DNA of 64,000 nt, from the NCBI RefSeq assembly GCF_964275005.1, contig NC_092693.1, forward strand, positions 22,710,835 to 22,774,834, written 5' to 3'. The position numbers and the translations under genes were made by a program. Every line of letters starts with the position of its first letter. The stretch's first letter is position 1. The notes below the pieces were generated by a model. That model saw only the letters and a program-made list of their open reading frames with translations. It searched no databases and had not been told where the DNA came from. Of this stretch, positions 9,535-21,199 are shown piece by piece. Source of the stretch: Diadema setosum. Its lineage: Eukaryota > Echinodermata > Echinoidea > Diadematoida > Diadematidae.

Positions 9535-11570
9535 TCAGGCCCAGTAGCTTTGTGGATTTGTAGTTCTGACAAGATTTTAAGCACACCCGCTGGTTGGATG
9601 TTGATAGTTTCCATAGATGGATATGGAGATCTACCCATGTACTTGATATTAGTTAGGTCCTCACCTCTGGTAAAAACAGACGAGAACTGACTGTTTAGGA
9701 TGTTGCATTTCGAAGCACTATCTTGGTATGTTGAGCCATCAGTAGACTTCAGTGGAGCTACACCAGATGAGTCACATCTTTTACTGTTGATGAAGCTCCA
9801 GAAGCGTTTGGGATTGGTGGTTGAGTCCGGGCTGACAATATCTTCTACATATTTGTGGTAAGCATCCCTACATGCTTTCCTCGTCTGCTTTTTTACAGCT
9901 AGATACTTCGTATAGTCCTCGGGAGTGTTGCTTGCCTTGGCTCTATCAAAGCATCGCTTCTTTCTGCGAGTCAGCTGCTTCAGTGAGCGAGTGATCCAAG
10001 GCTGGCTGAACCTTGTTGATGTCATTTTAGACGGAACGTGCTTTTCCATCAGATGTAAGAGGGAATTCTTGAAGTTATCCCACATGGCTTGTACTGGGCT
10101 TGTCCTGTCAAATTGATCTGTGAAGGCTTGTTGAAATGCAAGACAGTCTTCTCTAAGGGACTCCATGTCAGCATGTTTCCATAGGAATACCTTCCTTTTC
10201 ACTGGTCTGCTTCTATTTGCTGCAGCTGAGGATTCCACCAACACAATATCGTGGTCGCTTATACCAGGAAGTGCAACACATTTGTTAAGAAGAGTAGGTC
10301 TATTTGTCAAGAACAAGTCAAGACAGTTGTTCTGCCTAGTAGGAAAGGACACTATCTGCTGAAGATCACAATCCTGAACCATCGTTAAGAACCTTTGCTT
10401 CACTGGCAAAGGATTCTGGTTACCTGATGATGACTGTGTTTCCCAATCAATGTCAGGTAAATTCAGGTCCCCTTCAATCCAGCAGACGGAGTTGAAGTAC
10501 TGTCTGTGAAGATCCTCTATGGACTGGCAGAGGTCCTCCATGTATTTAGGGGTGCTAGAAGGAGGTCTGTACAAGACACCAGCAATAAGGGAGGCCTTCC
10601 TAGCAAGGCTAATTTTGATGAAGATCGCTTCCACATCTAGATCAAGATGCAGCCGTTCAAAGATGATGTCCTTTTTGAGGGCTATGAGTACACCACCGTA
10701 TCCATCGATGCGGTCCTTCCGAATTAACTCGTAATTTGATGGAAATAATTCAGCGTTTTGAAATTTGCTGTTGAGCCATGTTTCAGTGCCCAGAATAATA
10801 TCAGGATCAGAAGAATCTATGAGGTTACTGATCTCCTCTTTTTTATTTCTGGCACTCTGGAAGTTCACAGTGAGGATCCTCATCTTTCTTTTCTCAACTG
10901 AGTGTCCTCTTCTACTAGCCTGGTGGGTTGGGGATGATGATGCCATGGGAGGTCCAGGACTAGGGAGTGTTGTTGTGCCATCATCGGAACAGTTTGATGT
11001 CAGTGTGGAGAAGGTATTGCTAGTGTTGACAGCAAAAGAGTTGAAGAGGCTGGTGGAAAACTGTGGCATTCCACAGGAGGCACATTCCCATGAAACACTA
11101 GAGTTGGCGAGCGCTTCATAGACCGGTGTGGACATGGACATACACTCCACATGGTACCACTGATTACAGTCATCGCATGCAATTCCGCGCTGCTGCCATG
11201 TGACTGGGCGGGTGCAAATCTGACATGGATACTTGCTCACAGGGCCTGGGTTAAGTTAGATGCCTGATGCATTTATTAGAAGCAGCAGGGTGAGATACGT
11301 TGCAGCCAGAGCCTTACATTGGCAGGAGGAGCCAAGCATGTGAAACTGACTTTTCCTATGTACTCCGAAATGGTGGAGAGAGTTTGTTAATACCTCTAGG
11401 TCTGATGGTACTCTATTGGCAAATCCTGCTTGGGTATGCCGAGGAAAATAGCTACTGGATGTAAACCTGAGCAAAGGTGAGGTCTGTGAAGTTGCATGTT
11501 TCCCAGAAAAGATTACATTTAAGACTGTCAGAAGCAGGAGAAGGCAATGTAACTTGCCACCATCCGCCAT
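9535..11570 (-). pseudogene. LINE (PHD finger + AP-endonuclease), 3' part missing, broken 2A-like leader
   Basis: A single minus-strand frame runs from 11570 to about 9535, interrupted once by TAA at 11256-11258. The first 104 codons begin MADGGKLHCLLLLLTVL, a signal-peptide-like start, and lead into a 2A-like motif. A PHD-type zinc finger follows (CQIC, CDDCNQWYHVEC, CASC). Next comes an AP-like endonuclease with NFQSARN, GTETWL, the RKDR...GGVLIAL block, a GDLNLPD motif and SDHD. The frame ends abruptly at HKATGPDELP, which in relatives leads into the reverse transcriptase, so the RT and 3' UTR are absent. Retrotransposition normally truncates the 5' end, so this 3' loss points to a later deletion or rearrangement. 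Clade: CR1/L2/Jockey group. Role when intact: nicking of target DNA for reverse transcription in the nucleus. Confidence 0.85.
11241..11267 (-). other. degenerate 2A-like ribosome-skipping motif at LINE N-terminus
   Basis: The nine codons read S-G-I-stop-L-N-P-G-P. The NPGP core and the preceding hydrophobic residue fit the 2A family, but the usual Asp is Gly and the usual Glu codon is TAA. It lies between a signal-like leader and the PHD finger, the location reported for 2A peptides in sea urchin LINEs. As it stands it cannot work as a skipping peptide because translation ends inside it. Confidence 0.7.
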
Positions 11571-13004
11571 GATTGGCTACCAAGGTGAGAGGTTAAAAAC
11601 CGTAAAAGAAGCGTAGCAAATTAGTTGCTACTATTTCTGAAAAATTTGCAAATTGCTGTACTCAGTTTGTCAGTAATTAGCCAATCATGTAAGACATTGA
11701 ATAATTTGTCTCATAATAAAAATCACTCAGAGAAGAGCAAGTTCTCACAACTGAATACTTGCTTGCATGACGATTGCATGAAGAGAGGATGAAGGAAGCA
11801 TGAAGTCTTCTGTTGTTGGTGGTCTATACACTACAATTGCTTCAATAGAGGATCAGCTCTGTGATGGTTGCAGGCGGGGAGTTTTATACTTGACTACCTG
11901 CCACTGCCTTGTGACTTGTAAGCATTGCCACTGGTCCAACAGAACAACAACAACAACAACACAATGGCAACAAGCTAAGATCCTACTCCTTGGTCATTCC
12001 AAAGGTTGCTGGATACTTGCGCTAGTGCTGGCTGGATGAAGGGAGGATGGAAACTCCTGTTCCCACCATTACAGATTGGTTCTTGATGGCCTGTGCAACT
12101 CGCCTCTAAATGCAGTAGGTGGGACTGTGAAGGAAGAGAGCTTGTTTGAGCAGATGAAGGTTGGTCAGTATGTCAATCTAAAATCCAGCTAAATCCTGAT
12201 CTGATCCACCAGCAAAACAGTCAAAAGCAGCAAAAAATGTTAGGTGTACAGCATAGAATCTAAATGATCCAATTTTGACAGAAAAAATGTGCACAAAAAA
12301 GGTTTTTTGGAGACCTAAAGAAGAGACCCCAGACACTGCACACTGCACACTGCATCTAGTTTTATTTGTGAGGTATATATAATTTTATCTTTTATTGAAT
12401 TTTCTGAAATGATTTATACATTTCCTGAAATGATGTACTATTCATCCGTCATATCATAGTCATTATTGTCACTACATACACGCACACACAATCACCCACA
12501 AGACCAAAATGGCGCTACCTTATAGCAAAAAGGCTTTGAGCAAAATAATTTGGCAGTGGTACTATGACGTGACGTGACGTGTGAAGTGCGCGACATTTCC
12601 TCAGGACAATCTCATTTTTTTCGCAGTTGTATTCTCCTTCCTATCGTTTTATATTGGAGACTCACATTCATACATGACCATCGATTGATTGCTGAGTTGG
12701 AAATGTTTTATCATCTTGCATATATCGAGATATAGACGTCTTCTTATCCACGTCAAGGTGTGCATTTACTGAACTCATTTTTACCTAGTCCCATACATAC
12801 ATTGTTCATCTGTGCGTTTCATTACCTCTTTGCATTGGACATCTGTGCCTTCTGCCTTTTAATACTGGAACCAATATTCAATTTCTACACGGCGAGGATC
12901 ACTGCTCTGTGACATTCACCGTCAAGTTTTGCTCTGTAAGTTTACAGTAAATACATTGTGTATATATTTTCATCTTTACACTTGTTTCGGTGCAAAATGG
13001 CGCC
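11571..13004. other. inter-LINE sequence, probably including both 5' UTRs
   Basis: No domain-bearing frame was found. The part next to 11571 is likely 5' UTR of the minus-strand LINE, and the part before 13005 is likely 5' UTR of the plus-strand LINE. Neither 5' terminus can be placed without other copies. A short ACAACAACAACA tract lies near 11947, and CACTGCACACTGCA direct repeats lie near 12335. Confidence 0.4.
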
Positions 13005-14150
13005 ATGGTGAAATTAAAACCACTACGGACAAATAAGTGCCGGGGACAACCAGGCACCTCATCTTTCAAATTCAAACTTCCGAAAGGAATCACAACAGAC
13101 AGTGTATCCTATTCTATAGATCTCATCTCGAAAGTGCATAACACTGTGCCTGAAGAACTTTCTGCCACAGACTTCTACGCAGGGGAATTGGCACAGATAT
13201 ACCCCGATCTAAACTCTGAGATTTGCCGCCATTTTGCCTTGCAAATAACCTCAGATAGTGTCAATGACTCGCTTCACTCTTCACGGAACAGTTCAATTGT
13301 GAACCACATAGCATCTGACAATGAAGAACAAAACACCTGCGAAATCTGTGCTCTTAAATGTAAGGGCATGGAACGCATTTGTATGAGGTGTAAAAGCCTA
13401 CACTTTCGTGTCGACCAGCTGTGTATGGATGTGAAAAGAATTCAACATGCTGTCGATGCGCTACTAGACGCTCCCTCTAATGCCAGATGCCCCACACCAT
13501 CAAAGTCAAATCAAACATCTTCAAGAACGCACATACCTCCCGACAATCAACCCACACCTCCCGGTACAGCGAGAAGTCCGCGCCCAAACTCATCACCTCC
13601 TACCCAACAATCTACTCGACCCCCTCCACAACAATTTCGTCTAGCTACGCAGCCACCCACATACTCCAACGCTCCACCCCCTCCTCCACAGCGACTACCT
13701 CCGCGTCATCAATACTGGCCTGTATACCGTCCTGACACAACAAATGTGAGTCAACCTCGCCTTGATACCCAACAACCCATGTCTGGTTTTGCAATGTTCA
13801 ACGTACCCCCTCCCAACTTCGCAGCCCCTCCATCATGACAACACCCAACTTTTCAACAACCTGCAGCAACAACCCATTCATTCAATACGCGAGTCCGCCC
13901 TCCCCGATATACCCAGTTCACTCATCCGTCACACTATGGAATACCCCCCACCATCACGCCTCAACCCATGTTACGTCCATCCTTTGCTTCAGTAGTTCGC
14001 GGAACAAATGTTGCTATGTCCCCCTATCCCAACGTCTGCGAACTGTGTGGTGAGCCTAATCATCGGGCGCGATCATGCCGTCATGGTATCCAACTTCAAT
14101 GCAGACGTTGCTCTCAATACGGTCACAAAGCAAAAGTTTGCCCCTATTAG
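13005..14150 (+). pseudogene. LINE ORF1, cysteine-rich N-part and two CCHC knuckles, one internal stop
   Basis: The ATG at 13005 sits in GCGCCATGG, a strong initiation context. The frame runs to TAG at 14148-14150 with one internal TGA at 13836-13838; beyond it the same frame continues intact. Residues near 105-140 carry CEIC, CKGMERIC, MRCK and a later Cys, a zinc-binding pattern reminiscent of PHD/B-box-like ORF1 modules. A long Pro/Gln/Thr-rich linker follows. Near the end lie two CX2CX4HX4C knuckles (CELCGEPNHRARSC and CRRCSQYGHKAKVC). The likely role is RNA binding and chaperoning within the retrotransposition particle. The TGA is followed by CAA and may be a CGA-to-TGA decay product. 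Confidence 0.85.
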
Positions 14151-17053
14151 GTAGCTGGCCACGAAGAGTGTGCCAAAGACACAGAAGTAAGTTCAGTAAA
14201 CCCTCCTGCTAATGTTTTGCCAAGAAATGAGTATTCGAAATGTTCTTCTATATTATCACGTGTTAAAGGTTTAAAAATCGCTCATCTTAATGTCAGGAGT
14301 CTTGTTGATAAGATTGATGAAATTCGATTATCACTGAACAGGATTCACTTTGATTTATTATGTTTATCTGAAACATGGCTTCACGAATTGATTAGTGACG
14401 ATTTGATTTCAGTTGATGATTATGTACTTGTACGCAAAGATAGAGTAGAAAAAAGACGTGGTGGAGGAGTTTGTATATACATTCATAAAACGCTATCTTT
14501 TATTATAAGACAGGACCTCTTTTCAGATTCTCTGGAAGCTGTATGGATTGAACTGTTACAAACTAGGATGGAAAATTTAATCGTTGGTTGTATATATAGA
14601 CCACCCAATGCAGATAGGTTGTATTTTGATTGTTTTGGGGATATTCCTGAGAAAATAACAGATGAAAATAAAGAGAATGTGATTTTGGGAGATTTGAATT
14701 ATGATTATAAGTTTGATGAAAATTTGTGTAATAATCCTATCAATTTGATTGAAAATCTGTTTTTGTTAACACAAATTGTTCACAAGCCGACGAGGGTAAC
14801 AGATAAATCATCAAAGTGTTTAGATCATATACTTACCAGTTTCCCTCATAAACATACTGTCTGTAATGTAGCTAAGATTTCAATCAGCGATCATTATCTT
14901 ATATATACATGTGTTGACATGAGGATAAGTACTAATAGGAAACATAAAGAAATTGTCTTCCGTGATTTTAAAGCGTTTGATGAGATTAGCTTTTTGGATG
15001 ATCTTAAGAGAGTTTTTTCAATGAATGATTTCACGGATGAGGCAGAAGGAGTAAATGAAAAATGGATAAAATGGAAAACTATATTTTTACAAGTATGTGA
15101 TATGCACGCCCCTTTAAAAAATGTAAGAGTTAAACAGAGATGTTGTCCATGGATCACAAAAGATATTGTAAAGCTGATTTATAAAAGAGATTATTTAAAG
15201 AAAAAATGTGAATCTCAACCTCTTTTTAAGAAGGAATATCAAAGAGTCAGAAACAGTATTACAAAACTTAGACGCAGTAGTAGAAAGAAGTATATGAATG
15301 TTATGTTAGATAAATGCAAAAATGACAGTAAGAGAGTGTGGAGAGAACTGAATAGAGTCACGGGTAGAAAACGTAAAGAAGATAACGTTCCGATGGAATT
15401 GACTGCTGATAAATTGAATGAATATTTTGTTAATGTCGGTAAACAAATAGTAGATGGTGGTAAAAATACTTTTCAATGGAATCATTCTGAATGTATTTAT
15501 GAGTTTATTTTTGATTGTGTTTCTGTTGATAGCATTCGTAATTCTCTCATAAATCTTGGTAAAGATAGCAACATTGACATTCTGAATTTTGATTCTAAGT
15601 TGTTATGTATAGCTGCTCCTGTCATTTCTGAAACACTTTATATTATATATAATAAGAGTTTGACTGATGGAATTGTTCCCACTGATTGGAAAAGGGCTAA
15701 AACGACGCCTATATACAAGGGCAAAGGAAGTAAAAATGACCCTTCAAATTATAGACCAATTTCTGTCGCTTGTCATGTATCAAAAATTTTTGAAAAGCAG
15801 ATTAAAGATAAAGATAAGTTATTGGCATATTTTCAGCAAAATGATTTGATTAACATAGATCAAGCCGCATTCTTGCCCCATCACTCAACTAACACTTGTC
15901 TCCATCGAGCTGTTGATGATTGGTTGGAGTCTTTTAACGATCGTGAAGTAGTTGCTGCATGTTTTCTTGATATTTCTAAGTGTTTTGATTCAATTGATCA
16001 TACGTTATTATTGCATAAGCTGGAATGTTATGGCATCAAGGGCAAACAATTGAAATGGTTTTCTGATTATTTAACTGGTAGGAGTCAAAATGTTTTTTGC
16101 CATGGCCATCTCTCAACATCCAAAAGTATCACGACAGGGGTACCACAAGGGAGTGTACTTGGACCTATACTTTTCCTTATATTTATTAATGATATTTCAG
16201 AATCTGTATATTCATGTTCCTGTAATGTATTCGCAGATGATGTAGTAATTTATTGTTCGCATAAAGATACTGATAGAGTTACATCAATGTTGCAAAATGA
16301 TCTGAACTCAATATATAGATGGTACAAGAGAAACAGATTAAGTATTAACTTAGATAAGACTAAGGTAATGTTATTAAGTCCACGGTGCTCCAAAAGTTTG
16401 AACATTTTTCTTGATGGAAAAAGGATTGAACAGGTTCACGATTTTAGGTATTTGGGTGTTATGATAGACGACCATCTTCAGTGGGATGCACACGTACAAA
16501 ATTTAGCCAAATCTATATCTATGAAATTATTTATGTTACGCAAAATGAACCAATTTTGGATAAAGATTCACTTAAACTTTTGTATACTGCCGTTATTCAA
16601 CCGTGTATTGATTATTCATGCTCCGTTTGGGGAAATTGCTCTGTTAAAAATAGAAATATTCTTTATCGATTACAAAAGAGGGCAGCACGAATTATCACAT
16701 CAAATTTTGATTACGGAAATGCAAATGGGAATGACATTATCAAGGTTTTGAATTTACAAGCATTTGAAAATAGAAGGAATTATTTTTTGTCAACGCTCAT
16801 GTATAAATGCATCCATGGACTTGCCCCCACCCGAATGTGCAATAATATTGAGATGATTTTTGACAGGCATGGGTTTAATACAAGAGCAGCTGATTCTTTG
16901 AATGTGGTACCACCTAAACCGAATGTAGAGTGTTTTAAAAGCTGCTTTAGATATGCAGGAGGAAAGGTATGGAACTCACTACCAAATGTTTTAAAGAATT
17001 CAAAGTCATTATCAACTTTTAAATTGTTATATAAGAAAATGTATTTTCACTGA
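14151..17053 (+). pseudogene. LINE ORF2: AP-endonuclease, reverse transcriptase, C-terminal domain, frameshifted
   Basis: The frame is open from the codon after ORF1's TAG to 16751, then the true reading continues one frame over (from about 16550 to 17053). The endonuclease shows AHLNVRSL, SETWL, the GGGVCIYI block, a GDLNYDY motif and SDHYL. The reverse transcriptase shows NYRPISVACHVSKIFEK, DISKCFDSIDH, TGVPQGSVLGPILFLIFIND and the catalytic FADD box. After RYLGVMID the sequence slips frame near CCAATTTTGG, consistent with one lost base. The second frame carries the CIDYSCSVWGNCSVK and VWNSLPNVLK blocks typical of the C-terminal domain. No ATG precedes the endonuclease in this frame after the TAG. 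Role: target-primed reverse transcription. Confidence 0.9.
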
Positions 17054-17612
17054 TTTTATCAAACGGCCTGTTTTTACATAATATGTACCATATTATTTTT
17101 TGTCACACTGTGTAACCCAAACTTGCCTGGTGCAAATTATGGATGCATGAATCCTTGAATGTGTGTTATGGGTATACATGCATTCGACTGTTTAGGTTAA
17201 ACGGGCATGACTGCCAGATTGTATGTAATCTATTTATTAGTGTAGATTTTTATATAGAATTTCTATCTGCTTTTTATGATCGTGGGCTTGTTGATTCAAG
17301 TCCTTTCTGGCAGAGTTTTTACATTCCTTTTGTACACCAAATGGTCTGATTGTGTATATAATCTTGCATCATTTTATTCACTGTTTTAATATATCCTTTT
17401 TTATCATATTGTTTCGTTATATCATACATAGATCTGGTTACTACTGATTTCAATTGGACGTATTGCTCCTTTCAGCTCTGATTGCTTGTTTGTAGTGGTT
17501 TTTATGCTTATTTATGTAACATGATTTTTATTTTTATATAGTTAGATTGTACAGGACCTTGATGTAAAACAGCATTCACTTGCTGATCTTGTTATCCTGT
17601 CAAAATATGTTG

Positions 17613-17615
17613 AAA

Positions 17616-17658
<43 letters not shown>

Positions 17659-17660
17659 AT
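17613..17660 (+). repeat. (AAAT)n LINE 3' tail
   Basis: Twelve tetranucleotide units close the LINE 3' UTR. CR1/L2-related elements commonly end in short tandem units instead of poly(A), so this marks the 3' insertion boundary. The IYLF-type minus-strand frame across it is an artefact. Confidence 0.9.
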
Positions 17661-19664
17661 ATTTCTGCACTTCGACTAAGTTTGTATTAAAATGAGAATG
17701 ATCTGCTGAATCATGCATGATTGAGCACACAATCAAATTCAAGTGGTCGCTTATCAAAAGTCACAAGAGTCATTTTGGGGGGTCTGTGAAAACTTCTATT
17801 TCATTGTGTAGTATTGTTTAAGCGATGTTGTTTTATCATTTATTGTTAAAACCCCTCACACCTAATCCTGTCCTAATATTTTTTTTTTTTTTTACAATTA
17901 TCTCAATACAACTTAAAATGAAAATAGTTTTGATCAACCCTAGTAAAACTGCAAAATATGTTTAGTTTATTAAAAGAATTGGCGTAAACATTGTTACCAA
18001 CATGTAACAGCAATGACACTTTCAAAATTGAGCAAGAGATGCAAAAAATGTACTGTTGATTTTTAAAGCGGGAGGGGGGGGGGACAAAAATCAGTACAAA
18101 ACGAAACAAAATTGGCTGAAAAATATTTCATCGTTAATGTGTGCTCACTCGTGCATGACTGAAAAGATCCCTCTCACTTTTACTCGGAAGCTATTCAACA
18201 AAGCCCCGTTGTACAGAGCCTTTCAAACCAGAGTTACCGCCACAACGTCCGGGAAATCTTTTCTACCCTTCCTGTTAAAACTGTCCATGCAAAATGTAAC
18301 TCAAAATTGTCGCAGTAACTTTTGATAAAAGTAACCGCGTTTTGTGTTTGTGTGTGTTGTGTGTTTTATTGAAAGGGAAATGGGATTTGATGCAGATTTT
18401 GTACCGGCGAAAGATTGATCATCTAGAACCTTTGGCAAAAAGTGTAAAGACATATCGTTCATTTTCATATTTTTAACCAGTCACTGCCAGCGATAATATT
18501 GTATGTATCTGGTGTTTCTGTGCTTCTATTAATAAAATGGAAAATATGGTGGTACTTTGCGTAATTGGGAAGAAGTAAATAAACAATTATGATTACAGAA
18601 ACATTGTTTTCAAGGTTTGTGGGCAAATTATTACCCTAAAAGACGTGCATTCGAGGAAGATTTATGCTCATTCTGTGACTGTTTTACAAAATTTAGAATG
18701 TAAAAAAAAAATTAGAGGCCATTAAAAAATCAACATTCCCGAGAAACAAAAAAGTTTGAGAGCTACTGTATTATCATCTGAGACATTGACTTCAACGCGT
18801 ATTGGAGATCATGGAGAATCTAAATTCAAATTACATCATGGAGCAGTTTATCCTAAGGAGCAATTAATAGATTTTGTTTGGTTTTGTTTCTTGTATGATT
18901 TATGATTTAGTTCTTTTTGAAATCAAAGTTCGCATTAATTTTGGAATTGCCTTGAAATAAAGAATTTTGGAAGGATATGAATACTTTGAGAAGGATAATA
19001 AAAAGTTTAGATTGACAGGATAATAGGCCAACACGTGGATATAGAAGGTAATTCTCACAGACTGAAATGGTATAATATACTAATTTTAATAACCAAATCT
19101 ATCATATACAAAGCAAGCTTAAAATTGAGATTACCGTCATTGGCAGAAACTGAAGAGTACATTAGGTACATATAAGTGAGGGAGAAAAAAAAATCCATTA
19201 AAAGAAATAGATTGGGTTTGCATTTATTGAAATGGGAGTGTTTTGAATATTACAAATAATTACTTTCTTCCCTTCCTCCGTAGACGTTTATGTTTCATCT
19301 TCTTTCTTAACATTACACGGCGATACCTGATGTCTCCTCGTGACAGGTAGGTCTTACGTAATCTTAATGTATTATTATCATTTTTGATTGTGAGTTTCGT
19401 GTATGCCTGTGTTTATATTGGTAATTGTTCTTTTTTTTTGGTAAAAAGTGGTTGTGCTTAGGTAGTAAAATAGTAATATAGTAATTAGTAGGAATGGGGA
19501 GGAAAGGATATAGGCCCTAATTATGTGGATGGAGTGGGTTTCTTTTGTTTGTTTGTTTGTTTTTTTTTTTGTTAGGGCAGTTCATACATAGTAAAGTAGT
19601 ATATGGTTAGGAAGAGTATATTTATGTTAGGTATCAAGGGAGAATTATTTGGGGGATTAGTTTG
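17661..19664. other. unassigned AT-rich sequence
   Basis: No exon with convincing splice sites and no terminal repeat were recognised. Homopolymer runs occur near 17879 and 19560. A G-rich run interrupts a short frame at 18073-18083. Confidence 0.4.

Positions 19665-19665
<1 letters not shown>

Positions 19666-19707
<42 letters not shown>
19666..19707. repeat. (AT)n microsatellite
   Basis: An uninterrupted AT dinucleotide run of about 42 bases. A shorter AT run lies at 20041-20064, beside the hairpin. Confidence 0.95.
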
Positions 19708-19711
<4 letters not shown>

Positions 19712-19950
19712 CTTCCATTCATTTTTCTTCGGTAATTGCTGTGCTATTGCCGTTTTATTTGTTTCATTGAAACATGAAACTGTATATTTTGGTCATCTTT
19801 AAAAGAATTTATTCTCTTATTTTCTACACTGATAAAAAAGTGAATTGATGTTTCTTCTATTTCAGTGGAAATAAAGACATTATACAATGTATATATATAC
19901 ATATATAAACAAGGAAGGAAAAACTGACCAGTAACAATTGTAATAATAAA

Positions 19951-20043
19951 TAGCGAAAACTTTGAGCAAAGAAAATGGGTTTTCATCGGTCTCAGGTTCG
20001 AATCCTGATGAAAACCCATTTTCTTTGCTCAAAGTTTTCGCTA
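19951..20043. repeat. perfect hairpin with a tRNA T-arm-like loop
   Basis: Two exactly complementary 37-base arms (19951-19987 and 20007-20043) flank a 19-base centre. The centre carries GGTTCGAATCC, identical to an RNA polymerase III B-box/T-loop consensus. The centre together with the arm tips can fold as a TCAGG/CCTGA stem with a TTCGAAT loop. No A-box or full cloverleaf is present, so this is not a tRNA gene. It could be a tRNA-derived SINE scrap that was inversely duplicated, or a very short MITE. Confidence 0.75.
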
Positions 20044-20583
20044 TATATATATATATATATATATTGACAATGTGGGATGTCATTGTAAGTACAGATATAA
20101 CTCGCAATAAAATATTTTGAGTGCTATTAAGAAGTATGGTGTCTCCACTGTGTGTATACTACTATGTGCATATAAAATCATATATATGTACACTAGTAAG
20201 TGGATGTAAATCCCATATAAATATATATGTGTATTTGTGTGTGAGTGTGTGTCATGAGCGGTGTGTGTAAGTGCACGTGTGTGAAATTGTGTGATTGTAT
20301 GATGGATTTTCATCGTTATTTGTTCCTGTTGGTACTTCCGCAAACACTAATCACTCTAGTCACCTCATCGTTTTGAAAACAGAACAATAAACAATCAACT
20401 GAGACAATATGGACTCCACAAACGCCAGTACTCACAGGTATCTAAGAAAATCTAAGTATTTGCGTTTAATAAGTTTCAGTATGAATAAATTTCAATGTGA
20501 CTTGAGAGACTAACTGTAAGGGCAGATACGTAAAATACGTAATCTAAAATTGGGTAATCGAGAACTCGTGTGTACAAAGACAA

Positions 20584-21199
20584 TCATAGGAAGATCTGCA
20601 TCGAATACAGTTTTAATCTATACACAGGTTGACGATTTCCATGTGCTGAGTGGGATTTTCTCCTCTTGGTCCTTTTCTTTGACTGCCTCGAAGGAGCATA
20701 CCCTGGCTGCTTTCGTTTGCCATTGTATGTCGACGGTATGAAGTCAGATATAAGTACAGTTTGCTGCTTTTTGTCCTTAGCAGGCAGCCTAGAAGCGTGC
20801 ATTTGCGGCTTTCTCTTGTTCTTGGTTTCAAATGTGGAGTGAACCGAGGTTGTGTTTCGCTTGTCATTTTCAGGGGGCGGCCCATAAAAGTAACTTTGAG
20901 GTTTTCTCTTGCCCTTGGTACAAGATGTGGAGTGTGCCGAGATGGTGTTCTGGTTGCTGTTCTCAGAGGGCGGCCAAGAAGGGTTCCTTTTTCTCTTACC
21001 CTTTGTTCCAGGCGTGGAGTGGGCTATAGTTGTTTTCTTCTTTCTCCTCTTAGAGGGCGGCCTTTTATGTTTCTCCGGATGCCCAGACGGAGCATGCCCT
21101 TGCTGACTTCTCTTGCCCTTTTTAGCGGTTTGAAATGTTGTGTCGGTCCTAATAATTTTTGGCTGTTTTGTTGGTGGAAAGACGTTCACCACGCAATCC
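20584..21199 (-). CDS. last exon of the candidate gene: Lys/Arg-rich repeat domain
   Basis: The exon begins after TACTATTGCAG with one base completing a Leu codon and encodes 204 residues to TGA at 20584-20586. Five imperfect repeats start with a K-G/N-K-R-K core, at protein residues 164-167 (KGKR), 202-207 (TKGKRK), 231-236 (TKGKRK), 262-267 (TKNKRK) and 296-300 (NGKRK), spaced 29-39 residues. Most repeats also carry a PP doublet and an HST tripeptide. A cluster KKRTKRRK precedes the C-terminus and could act as a nuclear localisation signal. Codon changes between repeats keep the frame open for over 600 nt, which argues for selection on protein sequence. This is the strongest single piece of evidence for the gene. 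Confidence 0.6.

Larger units (their letters stand above)
13005..17660 (+). mobile_element. near-full-length CR1/L2/Jockey-group LINE
   Basis: The element comprises ORF1 (13005-14150), ORF2 (14151-17053), an approximately 550-bp 3' UTR and a terminal (AAAT)n tail at 17613-17660. The 5' end lies upstream of 13005 but cannot be fixed. Protein order is ORF1 with cysteine-rich and CCHC modules, then endonuclease, reverse transcriptase and a C-terminal domain, as in the CR1/L2/Jockey assemblage. Damage is light: one TGA in ORF1, one TAG between the ORFs and one frameshift near 16550. This is therefore a relatively young copy. Target-site duplication was not recognised. Confidence 0.9.

Noticed and set aside
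19951..20043. tRNA gene, because of the T-loop consensus
   Set aside because: No A-box, anticodon arm or acceptor pairing; only the T-arm portion is present, inside a palindrome.
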